Below are positions 1 to 10,045 of a stretch of 64,000 bases of DNA, in pieces. Source of the DNA: an uncultured Candidatus Saccharibacteria bacterium (GTDB lineage Bacteria; Patescibacteriota; Saccharimonadia; Saccharimonadales; Saccharimonadaceae); contig CAMNGP010000001.1 in assembly GCA_946538495.1 (NCBI GenBank), positions 57,156 to 121,155 on the forward strand, in the 5' to 3' direction. The notes beneath the pieces were generated by a model, which was given only the letters and a program-made list of their open reading frames with translations, had not been told where the DNA came from and made no database searches. The position numbers and the translations under genes were made by a program. Every line of letters starts with the position of its first letter. Within the stretch, counting starts at the first letter, position 1.

Positions 1-106
1 CGAGGCTGCCAGCTTCGACGCCGGCAAAGTCGATTAGCGCTATGATGCGATAGAGAGTCCTCCCTTCAATCTTGATAGTTTCATCCGTCAGTTCATACTT
101 CTTCAT
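1..106 (-). CDS. Partial CDS, N-terminus MKKYELTDETIKIEGRTLYRIIALIDFAGVEAGSL; resembles phage/mobile-associated 'MKKYELTDET...LYRI.ALRDF' beta-helix-like proteins
   Basis: Reverse-strand translation from ATG at 104-106, preceded by AAGGGGGG SD; runs off the window edge. Confidence 0.6.
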   Translation of the reverse strand, partial: MKKYELTDETIKIEGRTLYRIIALIDFAGVEAGSL

Positions 107-232
107 TTTCCCCCCTTCGGAACAACCTTTTAAGATACTGGTCACTTTTTAGTGACTACAGCTTATTATTTTAACATTCTTTTAGCCTAGTGTCAATCTA
201 ACAGGTGATCAGAAATGTAGTATAATCTGATT

Positions 233-2248
233 ATGGATTTAGCACAGCCGGTAGGGGAATTAAAGGGAATCGGGCCAAAAACAACTGAAATACTAAAAAA
301 GTACGGGATTCGCACTGTGCGAGATTTCTTTTACAATTTGCCCAGAGATTACGAGAATTTTTCCGCCCCGATTTCGATTGCCGATATGCGCCCCGGGAAA
401 GTGGTTATTAGAGGAAAAATCGATAGAATCTCTACTCGCAGGGCCAAAAGACGCAATTTGTCGATAACTGAGGGAGTCATTTGTGATGGCACTGGCTCCG
501 TAAAAGTAGTATGGTTTAACCAAAGTTACAGAGCAAAACAGTTCGACCCAGCACGAGAATACTACTTTATGGGCTCGTTTGAGCTCAAAAATGGCCGCTA
601 CAGCTTGATTTCGCCTTCGGCGGCCTTGGTATCCGATATAGACCCGTCCGTGGGTTTAAACCCCATTTATGTGGCTCATGGAGCCCTTAAATCAAATGAT
701 TTTAAGAGGTTAATTAATAATTCGCGCGACAGATTTGCCCAGATACCCGACCTTTTGCCCACCGTAGAGCCGGGGAAGCGCAAAGACGCACTTTTTAATG
801 TGCATTTCCCGAGTTCAATTGAGTCGGTGCAAAAATCAAGGGAATACCTGGCCTACGAAGAGTTGTTTGAGTTAATTTTGGCTGCCAAATTAAACCGCCA
901 AGAAAACGAGAAGCTCAAGGCTTTGCCTCTTAAATTTAAACTCGATTCTATTCAAGATTTTCTAAAAGTGCTGCCTTTTGCTTTGACAGGGGCTCAAAAA
1001 AGGGCTGCTTGGGATATTTTTCAAGATTTAGAGAAAGATACACCGATGAATCGGCTCTTGCAGGGCGATGTTGGTTCCGGCAAAACTATGGTTGCCGCTC
1101 TTAGCGCCTATCAAGCGATTATTGACGGGGCACAGGTGGCCTTGCTGGCACCAACTGCTATCTTAGCCACTCAGCACTATGAGGGGCTGCACAAGTTATT
1201 AACACAATTTGGGATAAAAGTAATTTTGCTAACGGGCGCTACGAAACATAAAGTAGAGTTAAAAAAAGATATCGCAGACGGAAGGATCAACTTTGTAATT
1301 GGCACACACGCACTGCTGACAGATGATACAGAATTTAAAAACCTCGGACTCGTAATAATAGATGAGCAACATCGCTTTGGAGTAGAACAGAGACAAAAGC
1401 TCGCCCTCAAATCTCCGCGTGGTCTGGCTCCGCATCTTTTAGCAATGACGGCTACTCCTATTCCGCGCTCCTTGCAGTTGACGATTTTTGGCGACTTGGA
1501 TGTTTCTATCTTGAACGAATTACCTAAAGGCAGACGACCAATTACTACTCACATTCTGCAGGGTATAGAGGTAAAAAGTCGGCTTTATCCTCAGATACAA
1601 GAAACAATTAAAAATGGACAGCAAGTTTACTGGGTTTGCAAGGCAATCGATGATGACGCGCGCAGCGAAACTACCTCTGTCAAATCGCGTGCAGCAAAAC
1701 TCAAAACACTCTTTCCTAAGATGAATATTGAATTTTTGCACGGCAGAATGAAACCTGGCGAAAAAGATGAGATTATGGCGCGATTTTCAAGGGGCGAAAT
1801 ACAAATCCTGGTTTCTACAACGGTTATTGAGGTGGGAGTAGATGTGCCTAACGCAACTTTGATGATAATTGAGAACGCTGAAAGCTACGGCTTGGCGCAG
1901 CTGCATCAGCTGCGTGGGCGGGTTGGTAGGGGCAATAAGGCCTCGGCATGCTATTTACTGACCTCTGACGACATGCAACCATCACGAAGGCTGCGCGAGC
2001 TAGAGAAGTCCACCGACGGGTTCCATCTGGCGGAGGTGGATTTAAAATTACGCGGTCCGGGCGAAATTTATGGTGCATTGCAACATGGCGCCTTGGACCT
2101 ACGTATCGCAACCCTATCTGATACAAAGCTAATTCATCGTGCCCAGAATGACGTATCTAACTTTTTGCAGGCCCCTGAAAACATGCTAAAATATAAGGAG
2201 TTAATGCAAGGAATTACTAAATATCAACAGATCACTACTTTAAATTAA
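233..2248 (+). CDS. recG: ATP-dependent DNA helicase RecG
   Basis: QGDVGSGKTMVA, DEQHRFG, MTATPIPRSL, QLRGRVGRG motifs; wedge domain N-terminus. Confidence 0.97.
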   Translation: MDLAQPVGELKGIGPKTTEILKKYGIRTVRDFFYNLPRDYENFSAPISIADMRPGKVVIRGKIDRISTRRAKRRNLSITEGVICDGTGSVKVVWFNQSYRAKQFDPAREYYFMGSFELKNGRYSLISPSAALVSDIDPSVGLNPIYVAHGALKSNDFKRLINNSRDRFAQIPDLLPTVEPGKRKDALFNVHFPSSIESVQKSREYLAYEELFELILAAKLNRQENEKLKALPLKFKLDSIQDFLKVLPFALTGAQKRAAWDIFQDLEKDTPMNRLLQGDVGSGKTMVAALSAYQAIIDGAQVALLAPTAILATQHYEGLHKLLTQFGIKVILLTGATKHKVELKKDIADGRINFVIGTHALLTDDTEFKNLGLVIIDEQHRFGVEQRQKLALKSPRGLAPHLLAMTATPIPRSLQLTIFGDLDVSILNELPKGRRPITTHILQGIEVKSRLYPQIQETIKNGQQVYWVCKAIDDDARSETTSVKSRAAKLKTLFPKMNIEFLHGRMKPGEKDEIMARFSRGEIQILVSTTVIEVGVDVPNATLMIIENAESYGLAQLHQLRGRVGRGNKASACYLLTSDDMQPSRRLRELEKSTDGFHLAEVDLKLRGPGEIYGALQHGALDLRIATLSDTKLIHRAQNDVSNFLQAPENMLKYKELMQGITKYQQITTLN

Positions 2249-2255
2249 GGATTAT

Positions 2256-2804
2256 ATGAAAAAGAATGGTTTTGTCAAAATTTCTTCTGGGATGTTTAAG
2301 GGCATAAAGGTGCTCACCCCTGGCGATAGCACTCATCCGATGGGCGAGAGAGAAAGGATTGCTCTTTTTAACCTAGTAGGGAATGACTGGCGGGAAAAAA
2401 AGGTACTGGACGCCTATGCTGGCGGTGGAACCTTAGGGATTGAGGCGATGTCTAGGGGTGCGCTTTGGACAGTTTTTGTCGAAAAATCCGCCAAAGCTAT
2501 TGATTTGATTAGAGATAATTTAGACCACATAGACGCCGTCGATACCTCTGAACGCGTGAGTAATGCCCAGGTCACGAGATGCGACGTGCGAGATTTTGAG
2601 CCTATTTTCCAATTAGATTTGATAATAGTAGATCCTCCTTACGACAAGTTTGAAACAGAAGGAGCCGAGCACCTGGTGCAATTTTTATCCGACGACGGGC
2701 TATTTGTGCTTTCCCATCCGAATGAGGCGCCAGAAATAAAGGGATTAAAGCTAATTAAAACTCGAAAATATGCCAGGGCGCATCTTTCCGTTTATGCAAA
2801 ATAA
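2256..2804 (+). CDS. rsmD: 16S rRNA (guanine966-N2)-methyltransferase RsmD family
   Basis: DAYAGGGTLGIEAMSRGA and VDPPYDK motifs. Confidence 0.92.
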   Translation: MKKNGFVKISSGMFKGIKVLTPGDSTHPMGERERIALFNLVGNDWREKKVLDAYAGGGTLGIEAMSRGALWTVFVEKSAKAIDLIRDNLDHIDAVDTSERVSNAQVTRCDVRDFEPIFQLDLIIVDPPYDKFETEGAEHLVQFLSDDGLFVLSHPNEAPEIKGLKLIKTRKYARAHLSVYAK

Positions 2805-2857
2805 TGTTGCATTTTTAGCAAAAGTGTGATATAATTAGATGCATAAGGAGTTTTATT

Positions 2858-3346
2858 ATGTATTATCAAGATGAAACTGATCGCAAGGAACGCCGCAAAA
2901 TCATTACAGTAGCTACTATTGCTGTACTGCTAATTATGATTTTGATTATCGCTATCGTTGTGGTCGCAACAAAGAAATCCGCACGCGTTAGCACTTCATC
3001 GAATGGTAACGAATCCGTGCAAATTAGTAACGTAGACGACAAGAGTCAAAGCACTTCTAACGAAGCAAAGAACTCTTCCGATAAGTCTAGCACTAAGGAA
3101 TCTGATAGCAAAGATAAGGCTAGCGACACCAACAAGTCTAGTTCAAGTTCGTCTAGCTCCAGCTCTTCTAGCTCAAGTAGGTCAAACACTTCTAGCTCTG
3201 CTAGTGGCTCAAGCAGTTCTGCAAGTTCTCAATCAGATTCGCCAATCCCAAGCACTGGCCCAGAAGAAGCTTTGCCTATCGCTTTAATTGCTGGCGCTTT
3301 GGTAGCATATCTCTCTTCGAGGAAGTTAGCTAAATCAGAAGCTTAA
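2858..3346 (+). CDS. Ser-rich surface protein, N-terminal TM, C-terminal IPSTG-TM-basic tail (sortase-like signal)
   Basis: Low-complexity Ser linker, IPSTGPEE followed by hydrophobic segment and SRKLAKSEA. Confidence 0.6.
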   Translation: MYYQDETDRKERRKIITVATIAVLLIMILIIAIVVVATKKSARVSTSSNGNESVQISNVDDKSQSTSNEAKNSSDKSSTKESDSKDKASDTNKSSSSSSSSSSSSSSRSNTSSSASGSSSSASSQSDSPIPSTGPEEALPIALIAGALVAYLSSRKLAKSEA

Positions 3347-3354
3347 GTAAAAGC

Positions 3355-3383
3355 AAAAAACGAGTCGCTTTGGCTCGTTTTTT
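3355..3383 (+). terminator. Intrinsic terminator
   Basis: AAAAAACGAG...CTCGTTTTTT hairpin with T-run. Confidence 0.8.
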
Positions 3384-3401
3384 GTGGTATAATTATCCTA
3401 G

Positions 3402-3486
3402 GCCCGGGTGGTGGAACTGGTAGACACGCATGCCTTAGGAGCATGTGCCTCACGGCTTGCAGGTTCGATTCCTGTCTCGGGCACCA
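3402..3486 (+). tRNA. tRNA-Leu (anticodon TAG), CCA encoded
   Basis: GCCCGGG acceptor / CTCGGGCACCA, variable arm, GGTTCGATTCC T-arm, anticodon loop CTTAGGA. Confidence 0.93.
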
Positions 3487-3582
3487 TTATAGCAAAAAAC
3501 TCAGGATCTTCGCGCGATAGCGCATTTTTTATGTATAATATTAATAAATAAATGGAGAAACAAAGAAAAGAGGGAGTAATCC

Positions 3583-4137
3583 ATGAAAATTGAGTATTTT
3601 GGGCATGCATGTTTTCGGCTGGACGATGAGCTGGTAATTGATCCATACAAAGATGGGTCTGTGCCGGGACTTCCGCCACTGCGCATTAAAGCAGCCAAAA
3701 CTATTTGTTCACATGAACACGCCGATCATAGTGGTAGAGAATGCGTGGAACCAACAAATAATACATGTGGTTTTGATATCCGAGAGGTGCCGAGTTTTCA
3801 TGATGACGCCGGTGGAACCTTGCGTGGGCCAAATACGATTTTTGTAATTACAAAGGGCGACGAAAAACTGGTACACCTAGGAGATTTGGGGCATTTTCCA
3901 AATGACACCCAACTAGACGCGATTTTGGATGCTGATTACTTGTTGATTCCTGTAGGTGGATATTACACGATCGATGCGGAAATGGCGGCAAAAATTTGCG
4001 AAGCTTGTCGGCCAAGATGTATTATTCCGATGCATTATCGGACGGCTAATTCTGGCTATACCGAAATTGAAACCGTTGATAAATTCTTAGAATTAGCAAA
4101 GGAAAAAGGATTTCTTGACATCGTAAAAGTGATGTAA
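3583..4137 (+). CDS. MBL-fold metal-dependent hydrolase (UPF0173/UlaG-like)
   Basis: GHACFRLD, SHEHADHSG, HLGDLGH, PMHYRT motifs. Confidence 0.88.
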   Translation: MKIEYFGHACFRLDDELVIDPYKDGSVPGLPPLRIKAAKTICSHEHADHSGRECVEPTNNTCGFDIREVPSFHDDAGGTLRGPNTIFVITKGDEKLVHLGDLGHFPNDTQLDAILDADYLLIPVGGYYTIDAEMAAKICEACRPRCIIPMHYRTANSGYTEIETVDKFLELAKEKGFLDIVKVM

Positions 4138-4141
4138 AAAA

Positions 4142-4852
4142 TCATTTTTTGACTTTATCGGTAATCGTGACACCGCCAAAACCGCCAGCCGCGTCGATAT
4201 AAATAGTGTATTTACCTTTTTCGGAGGCGGATTTGCGGTCATCGGAAATACCGCCAAAAATGAAGCCAGATTTGAGTTTGACTTTGACATCTTCTGGGAC
4301 TTTGATATCAATCCCACCAAAGAGGGCAAAAGCCTTAATTACGGTGTCTTTTTCAAATTTGGCATTTCGAAGATCTAGATTAACGCCACCAAAGATAGCG
4401 GAGACGTTAGAACCGGTAAAGACTTCGTCTTTATAAACGCGGTCACTACCAGAAAAGGCGGCAAATTGAGAATCCATAGTTTTGCCATCTTTTGTAGCTT
4501 CGGCGACTTTCTTCGCGACTTCCTGGTCGTTTTTGCTATGAAAAATGCTTTTAATGATAATGGAGAGGCCGGCCGCAACAAGAAAGACTGCAAGAATCAC
4601 TTTCCAAGCTACATCGTAGGAAAAGACATCTTGAGCAGCCAAAAGCAAAATAACACCTACAGCAATAAAACCGAGGCTCATGATTTTGTCTTTATCAGTA
4701 ATGAGACTAACGACGCTCGGAATGATAATGAATAGAGTCCACCAGCCATCAAAGAAGATGTCGAGATTAAATAATCCGAGGGCATTGCCGCCAAAAATAA
4801 TGCCTAGGGCGATAATGGCGATACCCCAAATAATTGGTTTAATTTGTTTCAT
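4142..4852 (-). CDS. LiaF/DUF5668-like membrane protein
   Basis: N-terminal TM block; C-terminal FGGINxDLRNAKF..KxFALFGGIDIKVPEDVKVK typical of cell-wall-active LiaF C-domain. Confidence 0.75.
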   Translation of the reverse strand: MKQIKPIIWGIAIIALGIIFGGNALGLFNLDIFFDGWWTLFIIIPSVVSLITDKDKIMSLGFIAVGVILLLAAQDVFSYDVAWKVILAVFLVAAGLSIIIKSIFHSKNDQEVAKKVAEATKDGKTMDSQFAAFSGSDRVYKDEVFTGSNVSAIFGGVNLDLRNAKFEKDTVIKAFALFGGIDIKVPEDVKVKLKSGFIFGGISDDRKSASEKGKYTIYIDAAGGFGGVTITDKVKK

Positions 4853-4886
4853 ATTAAGTACTCCTTTAGAATGAATTATAACACAG

Positions 4887-6668
4887 TTATTTTTTATTAG
4901 CTAAGAGGCGTGGGCGGATGATGAAGATAAAGATCCCGATTGATAGAGCAGCAACGATTTCGCAAATCATCTCGGCATGCGAAACGGCTATTTCGGTTTG
5001 CTGAGTATATGTATTAGCGCCGCTATTAGGAACAACAATATCTTCTTCGTCTTCTGGAATTAAATCTTTTAGGTTCTTCATCATACTTTCGGGGATGTGG
5101 CCGATAACAAGGGCTTCGGCATTTTTGACTAGACTATAAGTATAATAAAGTGAATAATCTTCGCCGAAAGTTTCTTGAGTGTACTTGGCGTCTGCAATGA
5201 TAAGTGGCGCCAAAGCTTTAACTAGAAGTGGTAAGTTAGTTTTAATAACTTCAAATTCTTCTTTAGAAACGGTGGGTGAGCCACTAGGTAAATCTTTGTA
5301 ATCGTCATATACTCCCATATATCCAGTTAAAAAGGTTAGCAATTCATTGACGTCGTTGCTCGTAGCGGTGCCCTTGAGTACTTTAACAAGATCCTTATAT
5401 GGTGGGAAATCGTCGAGTGAGCTACCATAGTTTTTTCCCAAATCAGTGAATGCATTTAAAGCTATCATGCCAACTAAGCCGTCAGTACTTGTAATAAAAT
5501 CAGTAAGTTCGGATTGTTTGTCGAGATGTCTCAATTGATAAATTTTCATAAGTTCAGATAGCGGAGGTTTTACTTCTGAGTCGAAGTATTCGCGAGTAAG
5601 GCCGTTTTCGTTGACGAATTTAAGCCATGAATCCATGTAGTCTCGACCGTTCATGGTGCTAACCTCTTCGACGAGTTTTTGGTTATCGGCGAGGATATTA
5701 TATACTCTCGTACTGTCGGTGAGATCAGAAATATTAACCATAGAAGTAATTATTTCAAGGTCGGCGGGATGGATCTCTTCGTAAGTGCCAGTATTATAGA
5801 ATCCCCACAGTTCTGGAAAAACATAGCCAAGTAACAAATCGTTACCATCTTTGACGTCGTGGATGTTGGTGTAGCCAGTTGCTACAGTGCTGGCTCTTGG
5901 TGCGCCAAAGGTATAAACATAAAAATCGTCTGGTGCTATTTTGTAATTGGCAAGGTTTTTGTTGATGGTTTTTGCAAACAAGTCAATTACGGCGCCACCA
6001 CGCGAATAACCAACTACCCAAACTTTGCAATTTGCAAGATTACGGCTCGACATATATTGGCTAAATCTATCTACGATAAAGCCAGCAGATTCGGAGAATC
6101 CGGCATGGTCGCCAGTCGTGCCGACATTGAAATTAGAAAGCCATTCAGTCATGTAATTATAGTTGCGTGGTGCGACCACTACTAATTCTTGACCACTAGC
6201 TAATGTTTTTCGCGCAATAGTAGTGCCCATGGAGTGGCCGTCGTCTTCCGAAGAAAGATCCCAACTTTGATAGTCAGAAAAACCGAGTTGATTTAGAAGG
6301 TCATAGAGTTTGGGATTAGGCTTAGATGGGTCGTATGGATAGCCGTCGTTTTGATTTTCGTAGCCAGCGAGTGCAAGAGCGTATGACATGGCGCGAAGCT
6401 TAGGGTGGTCACCAGGGGAAGGCTCTTCGAAATAAAAGTCACTGTAATTGATAGTACCAGTAGCGTCAAGCGCATCATAGACACTTTCCCATGGATTGTT
6501 TTCATCCTCGATAAAAGCATAGTATGGGTAAGTAACCGTGATTTCATCTGAGCTTGTCGTAAAAGCTTTGACCATAAATGAGCCAGATGAGCTTACGACG
6601 ATAATTCCAGCAACTAAAATATAAGTTATAGTTTTTAATCTTGATTTAAAAAAATTAGTAACTCGCAC
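4887..6668 (-). CDS. Secreted lipase-like alpha/beta hydrolase with C-terminal anchor (VPNSG-TM-basic)
   Basis: GYSRGGA (GxSxG) motif; signal peptide; DIVVPNSGAN...TM...RPRLLANKK. Confidence 0.7.
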   Translation of the reverse strand: MRVTNFFKSRLKTITYILVAGIIVVSSSGSFMVKAFTTSSDEITVTYPYYAFIEDENNPWESVYDALDATGTINYSDFYFEEPSPGDHPKLRAMSYALALAGYENQNDGYPYDPSKPNPKLYDLLNQLGFSDYQSWDLSSEDDGHSMGTTIARKTLASGQELVVVAPRNYNYMTEWLSNFNVGTTGDHAGFSESAGFIVDRFSQYMSSRNLANCKVWVVGYSRGGAVIDLFAKTINKNLANYKIAPDDFYVYTFGAPRASTVATGYTNIHDVKDGNDLLLGYVFPELWGFYNTGTYEEIHPADLEIITSMVNISDLTDSTRVYNILADNQKLVEEVSTMNGRDYMDSWLKFVNENGLTREYFDSEVKPPLSELMKIYQLRHLDKQSELTDFITSTDGLVGMIALNAFTDLGKNYGSSLDDFPPYKDLVKVLKGTATSNDVNELLTFLTGYMGVYDDYKDLPSGSPTVSKEEFEVIKTNLPLLVKALAPLIIADAKYTQETFGEDYSLYYTYSLVKNAEALVIGHIPESMMKNLKDLIPEDEEDIVVPNSGANTYTQQTEIAVSHAEMICEIVAALSIGIFIFIIRPRLLANKK

Positions 6669-6742
6669 CTCTACTCCTTTATGCTTTTATTATAGCATAA
6701 GTAAGTTGAGCGTGCGAGTTAATAATATTATTGTTTTAACTA

Positions 6743-7048
6743 TTAAAGGCTATTGTCTTGTTCGTTATTTGACTTTTCGGACGGAGTTTTTGACTGGTTA
6801 TCTTCGTCGCTTGGTTTATCGGGCGGAGTGCCACCTTGAGCGCCGCCAGGAATCTCGGGCGGAGTACCGCTTGGCATCTGCATTGATTGTCCACTGTTAT
6901 TATCTCCGGCGAGTTTGATGTATGCGAAAAAGGCACCAGTCGAGATAATTGCGCCAATCAGGACACCAATTGTAAAAATAATAAGTTTTTCTTTTACTGT
7001 ATCTTTCTTTTTATTGTCTTCACTTTTCATGATTATTGCTCCTTTCAA
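6743..7048 (-). CDS. Small single-TM protein with Pro/Gly-rich tail
   Basis: ORF with TM segment and SGTPPEIPGGAQGGTPPDKPSDE tail; SD upstream. Confidence 0.5.
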   Translation of the reverse strand: MKGAIIMKSEDNKKKDTVKEKLIIFTIGVLIGAIISTGAFFAYIKLAGDNNSGQSMQMPSGTPPEIPGGAQGGTPPDKPSDEDNQSKTPSEKSNNEQDNSL

Positions 7049-7172
7049 TTGTTATGTAGGACTATTATCTTTGCTAATTCTGAAAAGGGCCTTAAAAATA
7101 AGCTAAGACCTTTTTCAGTTTCATTTGAGTTTGAGAAAGCAAAATTATATTATAATTAAACAAGGAAAAAAT

Positions 7173-7841
7173 ATGAGAATACTATATGTTGAAGACGCGA
7201 CTTTTCTAGCGGAAGCCGTGAAACATAATTTGGAAAAGCAGGGGATTACGGTGGATTTGGTAAGTGACGGCGAAGCAGGGTTAGAAAATGCAATGAGCGA
7301 TATTTATGATTGTGTGGTGCTCGATATTATGTTGCCGAAATTGTCGGGAACAGATATTTTAAAACGAATGCGCGAAAAAAATGTGCAGACACCGGTGATT
7401 ATGTTGTCAGCTTTGTCGGAGGTTGAAACAAAGATTAGTCACTTGGATCATGGAGCGGATGATTATTTGGCTAAGCCTTTTAAGACCGCTGAGCTGGTGG
7501 CTAGAATTAAGGCTTTGGTACGTCGTCCAAAAATCATTGACAATAAGGACGTGACTTACGGTGATTTAGTATTGGATAAAACTAATGCAACCCTGAACGG
7601 CCAACAATTGACGGCGAAGGAAATTGAGATTATCAGTGAATTAATTAAAACTCCAGATGTATTAGTGAGTAAAGAATATTTGCTAGCGAAAGTTTGGGGA
7701 GAAGATGGACTGGGTGAGGATAATTATGTAGAATCATATATGTCACGGATACGAAAGTTACTTAAAAAGATTCATAGCAAAACTAGAATTGTAACCATTC
7801 GCGGTCTTGGATATAAACTAACGAGCAAAGAAAATGTTTAA
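7173..7841 (+). CDS. OmpR/PhoB-family response regulator
   Basis: MRILYVEDA..D(V)VLDIMLP..K receiver plus winged helix ending RGLGYKL; start corrected to 7173 after AAGGA. Confidence 0.93.
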   Translation: MRILYVEDATFLAEAVKHNLEKQGITVDLVSDGEAGLENAMSDIYDCVVLDIMLPKLSGTDILKRMREKNVQTPVIMLSALSEVETKISHLDHGADDYLAKPFKTAELVARIKALVRRPKIIDNKDVTYGDLVLDKTNATLNGQQLTAKEIEIISELIKTPDVLVSKEYLLAKVWGEDGLGEDNYVESYMSRIRKLLKKIHSKTRIVTIRGLGYKLTSKENV

Positions 7842-8787
7842 GATATTACGTAACCGTATCATTATTATTACTATGACAATAACGACTGTGGTTTTGATTT
7901 TGTCTGGTGTTTTGATTATGCTATTTTCATCTGCGATGCGTCCAGAGCCGAGACCGATGCTAGAAATAAATATATCAAATTCAATGATTTACGACGATCA
8001 GGATCTAAAAGAGTTCATTCATAATGATAGAAAAGAAGGTAGTCAACGTTTATTAATTACACTATTATGCGTTGGTGCCATCATTGAAGTGGCGGTGTTT
8101 CTGATTATTTACTATACTTCGCAGAGAATAATTGAACCAGTTGAAGAATCTTATGATAAGCAAAAGATTTTTATTGCAAATGCGTCGCATGAGTTAAAGA
8201 CGCCACTCGCGGTTATTCAGGCTAATATGGAGGCGCTTGAAGTCGATAAAAGTAATGAGAAATGGAAGGATAATATTGAAACCGAGATTAATCATGCTAA
8301 TAAACTGGTGCTTGATTTATTACAGCTTGCAAAAATGGACGCGGGGAGTGTTGACGCGACTAAGCCTGAAGAAGTTGATTTGAAGCAGGAAATCGAGAAA
8401 CGGATAGAAATATTTAAGCCAAAGTTTGCTGGGAAGATTAGTTTCAAGAGTTCTTCTAAAGAGAAGGTTGCGCTTTTGCCTAGACAAGATATTTTGCAGG
8501 TTTTGGATATTTTGATGGATAATGCGACAAAGTATGGTGATAAAAAAATATCGATTGATTTAAGTGATGGGAAGATTGTGGTTTCAAATGACGGTGTAGG
8601 AGTTTTGAAAGATGATTTGGAAAAAGTGTTTGATAGATTTTACCAAACAGACAAGACTAAGGATGGTTCTGGGCTTGGGCTTGCGATTGCAAAGGCAATT
8701 TGTGAACGAAATGGTTGGGGAATTAAATGTGAAAGCGATAAGCGATTAACTAAGTTTATTGTGACTATCCATAGTCGCAATAAATAA
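7834..8787 (+). CDS. Sensor histidine kinase
   Basis: NASHELKTPLAVIQ H-box, DNATKYG N-box, DGSGLGLAIAK G-box. Confidence 0.94.
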   Translation: MFKILRNRIIIITMTITTVVLILSGVLIMLFSSAMRPEPRPMLEINISNSMIYDDQDLKEFIHNDRKEGSQRLLITLLCVGAIIEVAVFLIIYYTSQRIIEPVEESYDKQKIFIANASHELKTPLAVIQANMEALEVDKSNEKWKDNIETEINHANKLVLDLLQLAKMDAGSVDATKPEEVDLKQEIEKRIEIFKPKFAGKISFKSSSKEKVALLPRQDILQVLDILMDNATKYGDKKISIDLSDGKIVVSNDGVGVLKDDLEKVFDRFYQTDKTKDGSGLGLAIAKAICERNGWGIKCESDKRLTKFIVTIHSRNK

Positions 8788-8794
8788 AAGACAT

Positions 8795-9280
8795 CTACAA
8801 GCTGTCGGTCCATTCTTTGATATCGGCGTCGGTGGCGTCTTGGGAGAAGCGGTGGCCGGGTTGCCAGTTGCCAGTAGTGGTTTTGGAATGTAGATTCGTG
8901 TCACTACTACCTAGGCCGGAGGAGTGAGAAGTGCAGAAGGGGATGACGGTTTTGTCGGTGAAATCGGTTTGCTTGACGAAAGAATCGACTGGCCAGGCGG
9001 AGAGACCCCACCAAATTGGGTAGCCGATGAAGACGGTGTCGTAGGAGTCCCAATTGGGAACGGTTGTGGTTTTGAGGGCAACGTCTTGGAGAGACGCGTC
9101 GTCGTGTTCTTTAGAAACGCGTGAGTCGGAAGCGGTCCAGTCGAGGTCATCTTCGGTGTAAGGTTCGGCTGGTTCGATTTCGAAGATATCGGCGTTTAAG
9201 TTTGCCGCGATTCTAGTTGCGACGCTCCTAGTGTGGTTTTGAGCCGAGAAGTAGATGACGAGTGTTTTGTTGTTTTCCAT
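8795..9280 (-). CDS. Flavodoxin family protein
   Basis: KTLVIYFSAQNHT FMN loop; GYPIWWG; start at 9280 supported by TATAAT-N6-ATG. Confidence 0.88.
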   Translation of the reverse strand: MENNKTLVIYFSAQNHTRSVATRIAANLNADIFEIEPAEPYTEDDLDWTASDSRVSKEHDDASLQDVALKTTTVPNWDSYDTVFIGYPIWWGLSAWPVDSFVKQTDFTDKTVIPFCTSHSSGLGSSDTNLHSKTTTGNWQPGHRFSQDATDADIKEWTDSL

Positions 9281-9348
9281 GTAATCATTATATAACAAAT
9301 TGGGTTGTTTCGTGGTGATATAATGGTGGTAAATAAAGAAAGGATTTT

Positions 9349-9603
9349 ATGGAACAAGCTATTTGTCAAAGTTGTGCGATGCCGTTAACGTCGGATGATA
9401 TGTTTGGTACGAATGCGGATGGTAGCGTAAATAAAGATTACTGTAAGTGGTGCTATGATAAGGGTGAGTTTTTGGATAAGTGTACGATGGAGGAATATGT
9501 TGAGAAATGCTCGCAGTTCGGTGAGCAGGCGGGGATGACGAATGAACAGATGCGAGAGTATTGTACGAAAGTGTTTCCGACGCTGAAGAGATGGAAGAAG
9601 TGA
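9349..9603 (+). CDS. Putative zinc-ribbon domain protein
   Basis: CQSCAMPL...DYCKWCYDKGEF. Confidence 0.8.
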   Translation: MEQAICQSCAMPLTSDDMFGTNADGSVNKDYCKWCYDKGEFLDKCTMEEYVEKCSQFGEQAGMTNEQMREYCTKVFPTLKRWKK

Positions 9604-9639
9604 GATGCTGGGGGTAAAAGTTTAAAGTTTTTGCGCTAA

Positions 9640-9966
9640 ATGGAATCTGGGATGAGCTTTCGGGAAGATGTTTATGTAGCGGTGAGAAAAATTAAACCAG
9701 GTCATGTGGCGACTTATGGCGAGATTGCTCTAATGGTAGGGCGGCCGGGCGCAGCGCGAGCGGTGGGGAATGCTTTGCATGTGAATCCGTACGAATGGGG
9801 TTCCTCGAGTGTGCCGAGGGAGCTTTGGGTGCCGTGTCATCGGGTGGTAGCTGCTGATGGGGCGCTAGCGGCTGGATTTGGGTTCGGCGGATGCGAAGAA
9901 CAAAGGATTAGGTTGACGGCTGAAGGGATGGAGATAGTGGAGAATAAGGTGGTGATGGATATCTGA
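9640..9966 (+). CDS. MGMT-family methyltransferase/ATL-like protein
   Basis: PGHVATYGEIA..VGRPGAARAVGNAL..N....VPCHRVV. Confidence 0.85.
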   Translation: MESGMSFREDVYVAVRKIKPGHVATYGEIALMVGRPGAARAVGNALHVNPYEWGSSSVPRELWVPCHRVVAADGALAAGFGFGGCEEQRIRLTAEGMEIVENKVVMDI

Positions 9967-10045
9967 ATTGTCTATATTGCCCATGGGGATGCCATAACGC
10001 AGGTTGATTATCGATGGTTTAATATAATAGAAAAAAGAGATTATT

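Noticed and set aside
3120-3240. Repetitive TCTAGC-rich stretch considered as CRISPR or VNTR
   Set aside because: It is an imperfect Ser-codon repeat within the 2858-3346 ORF; no spacer/repeat periodicity.
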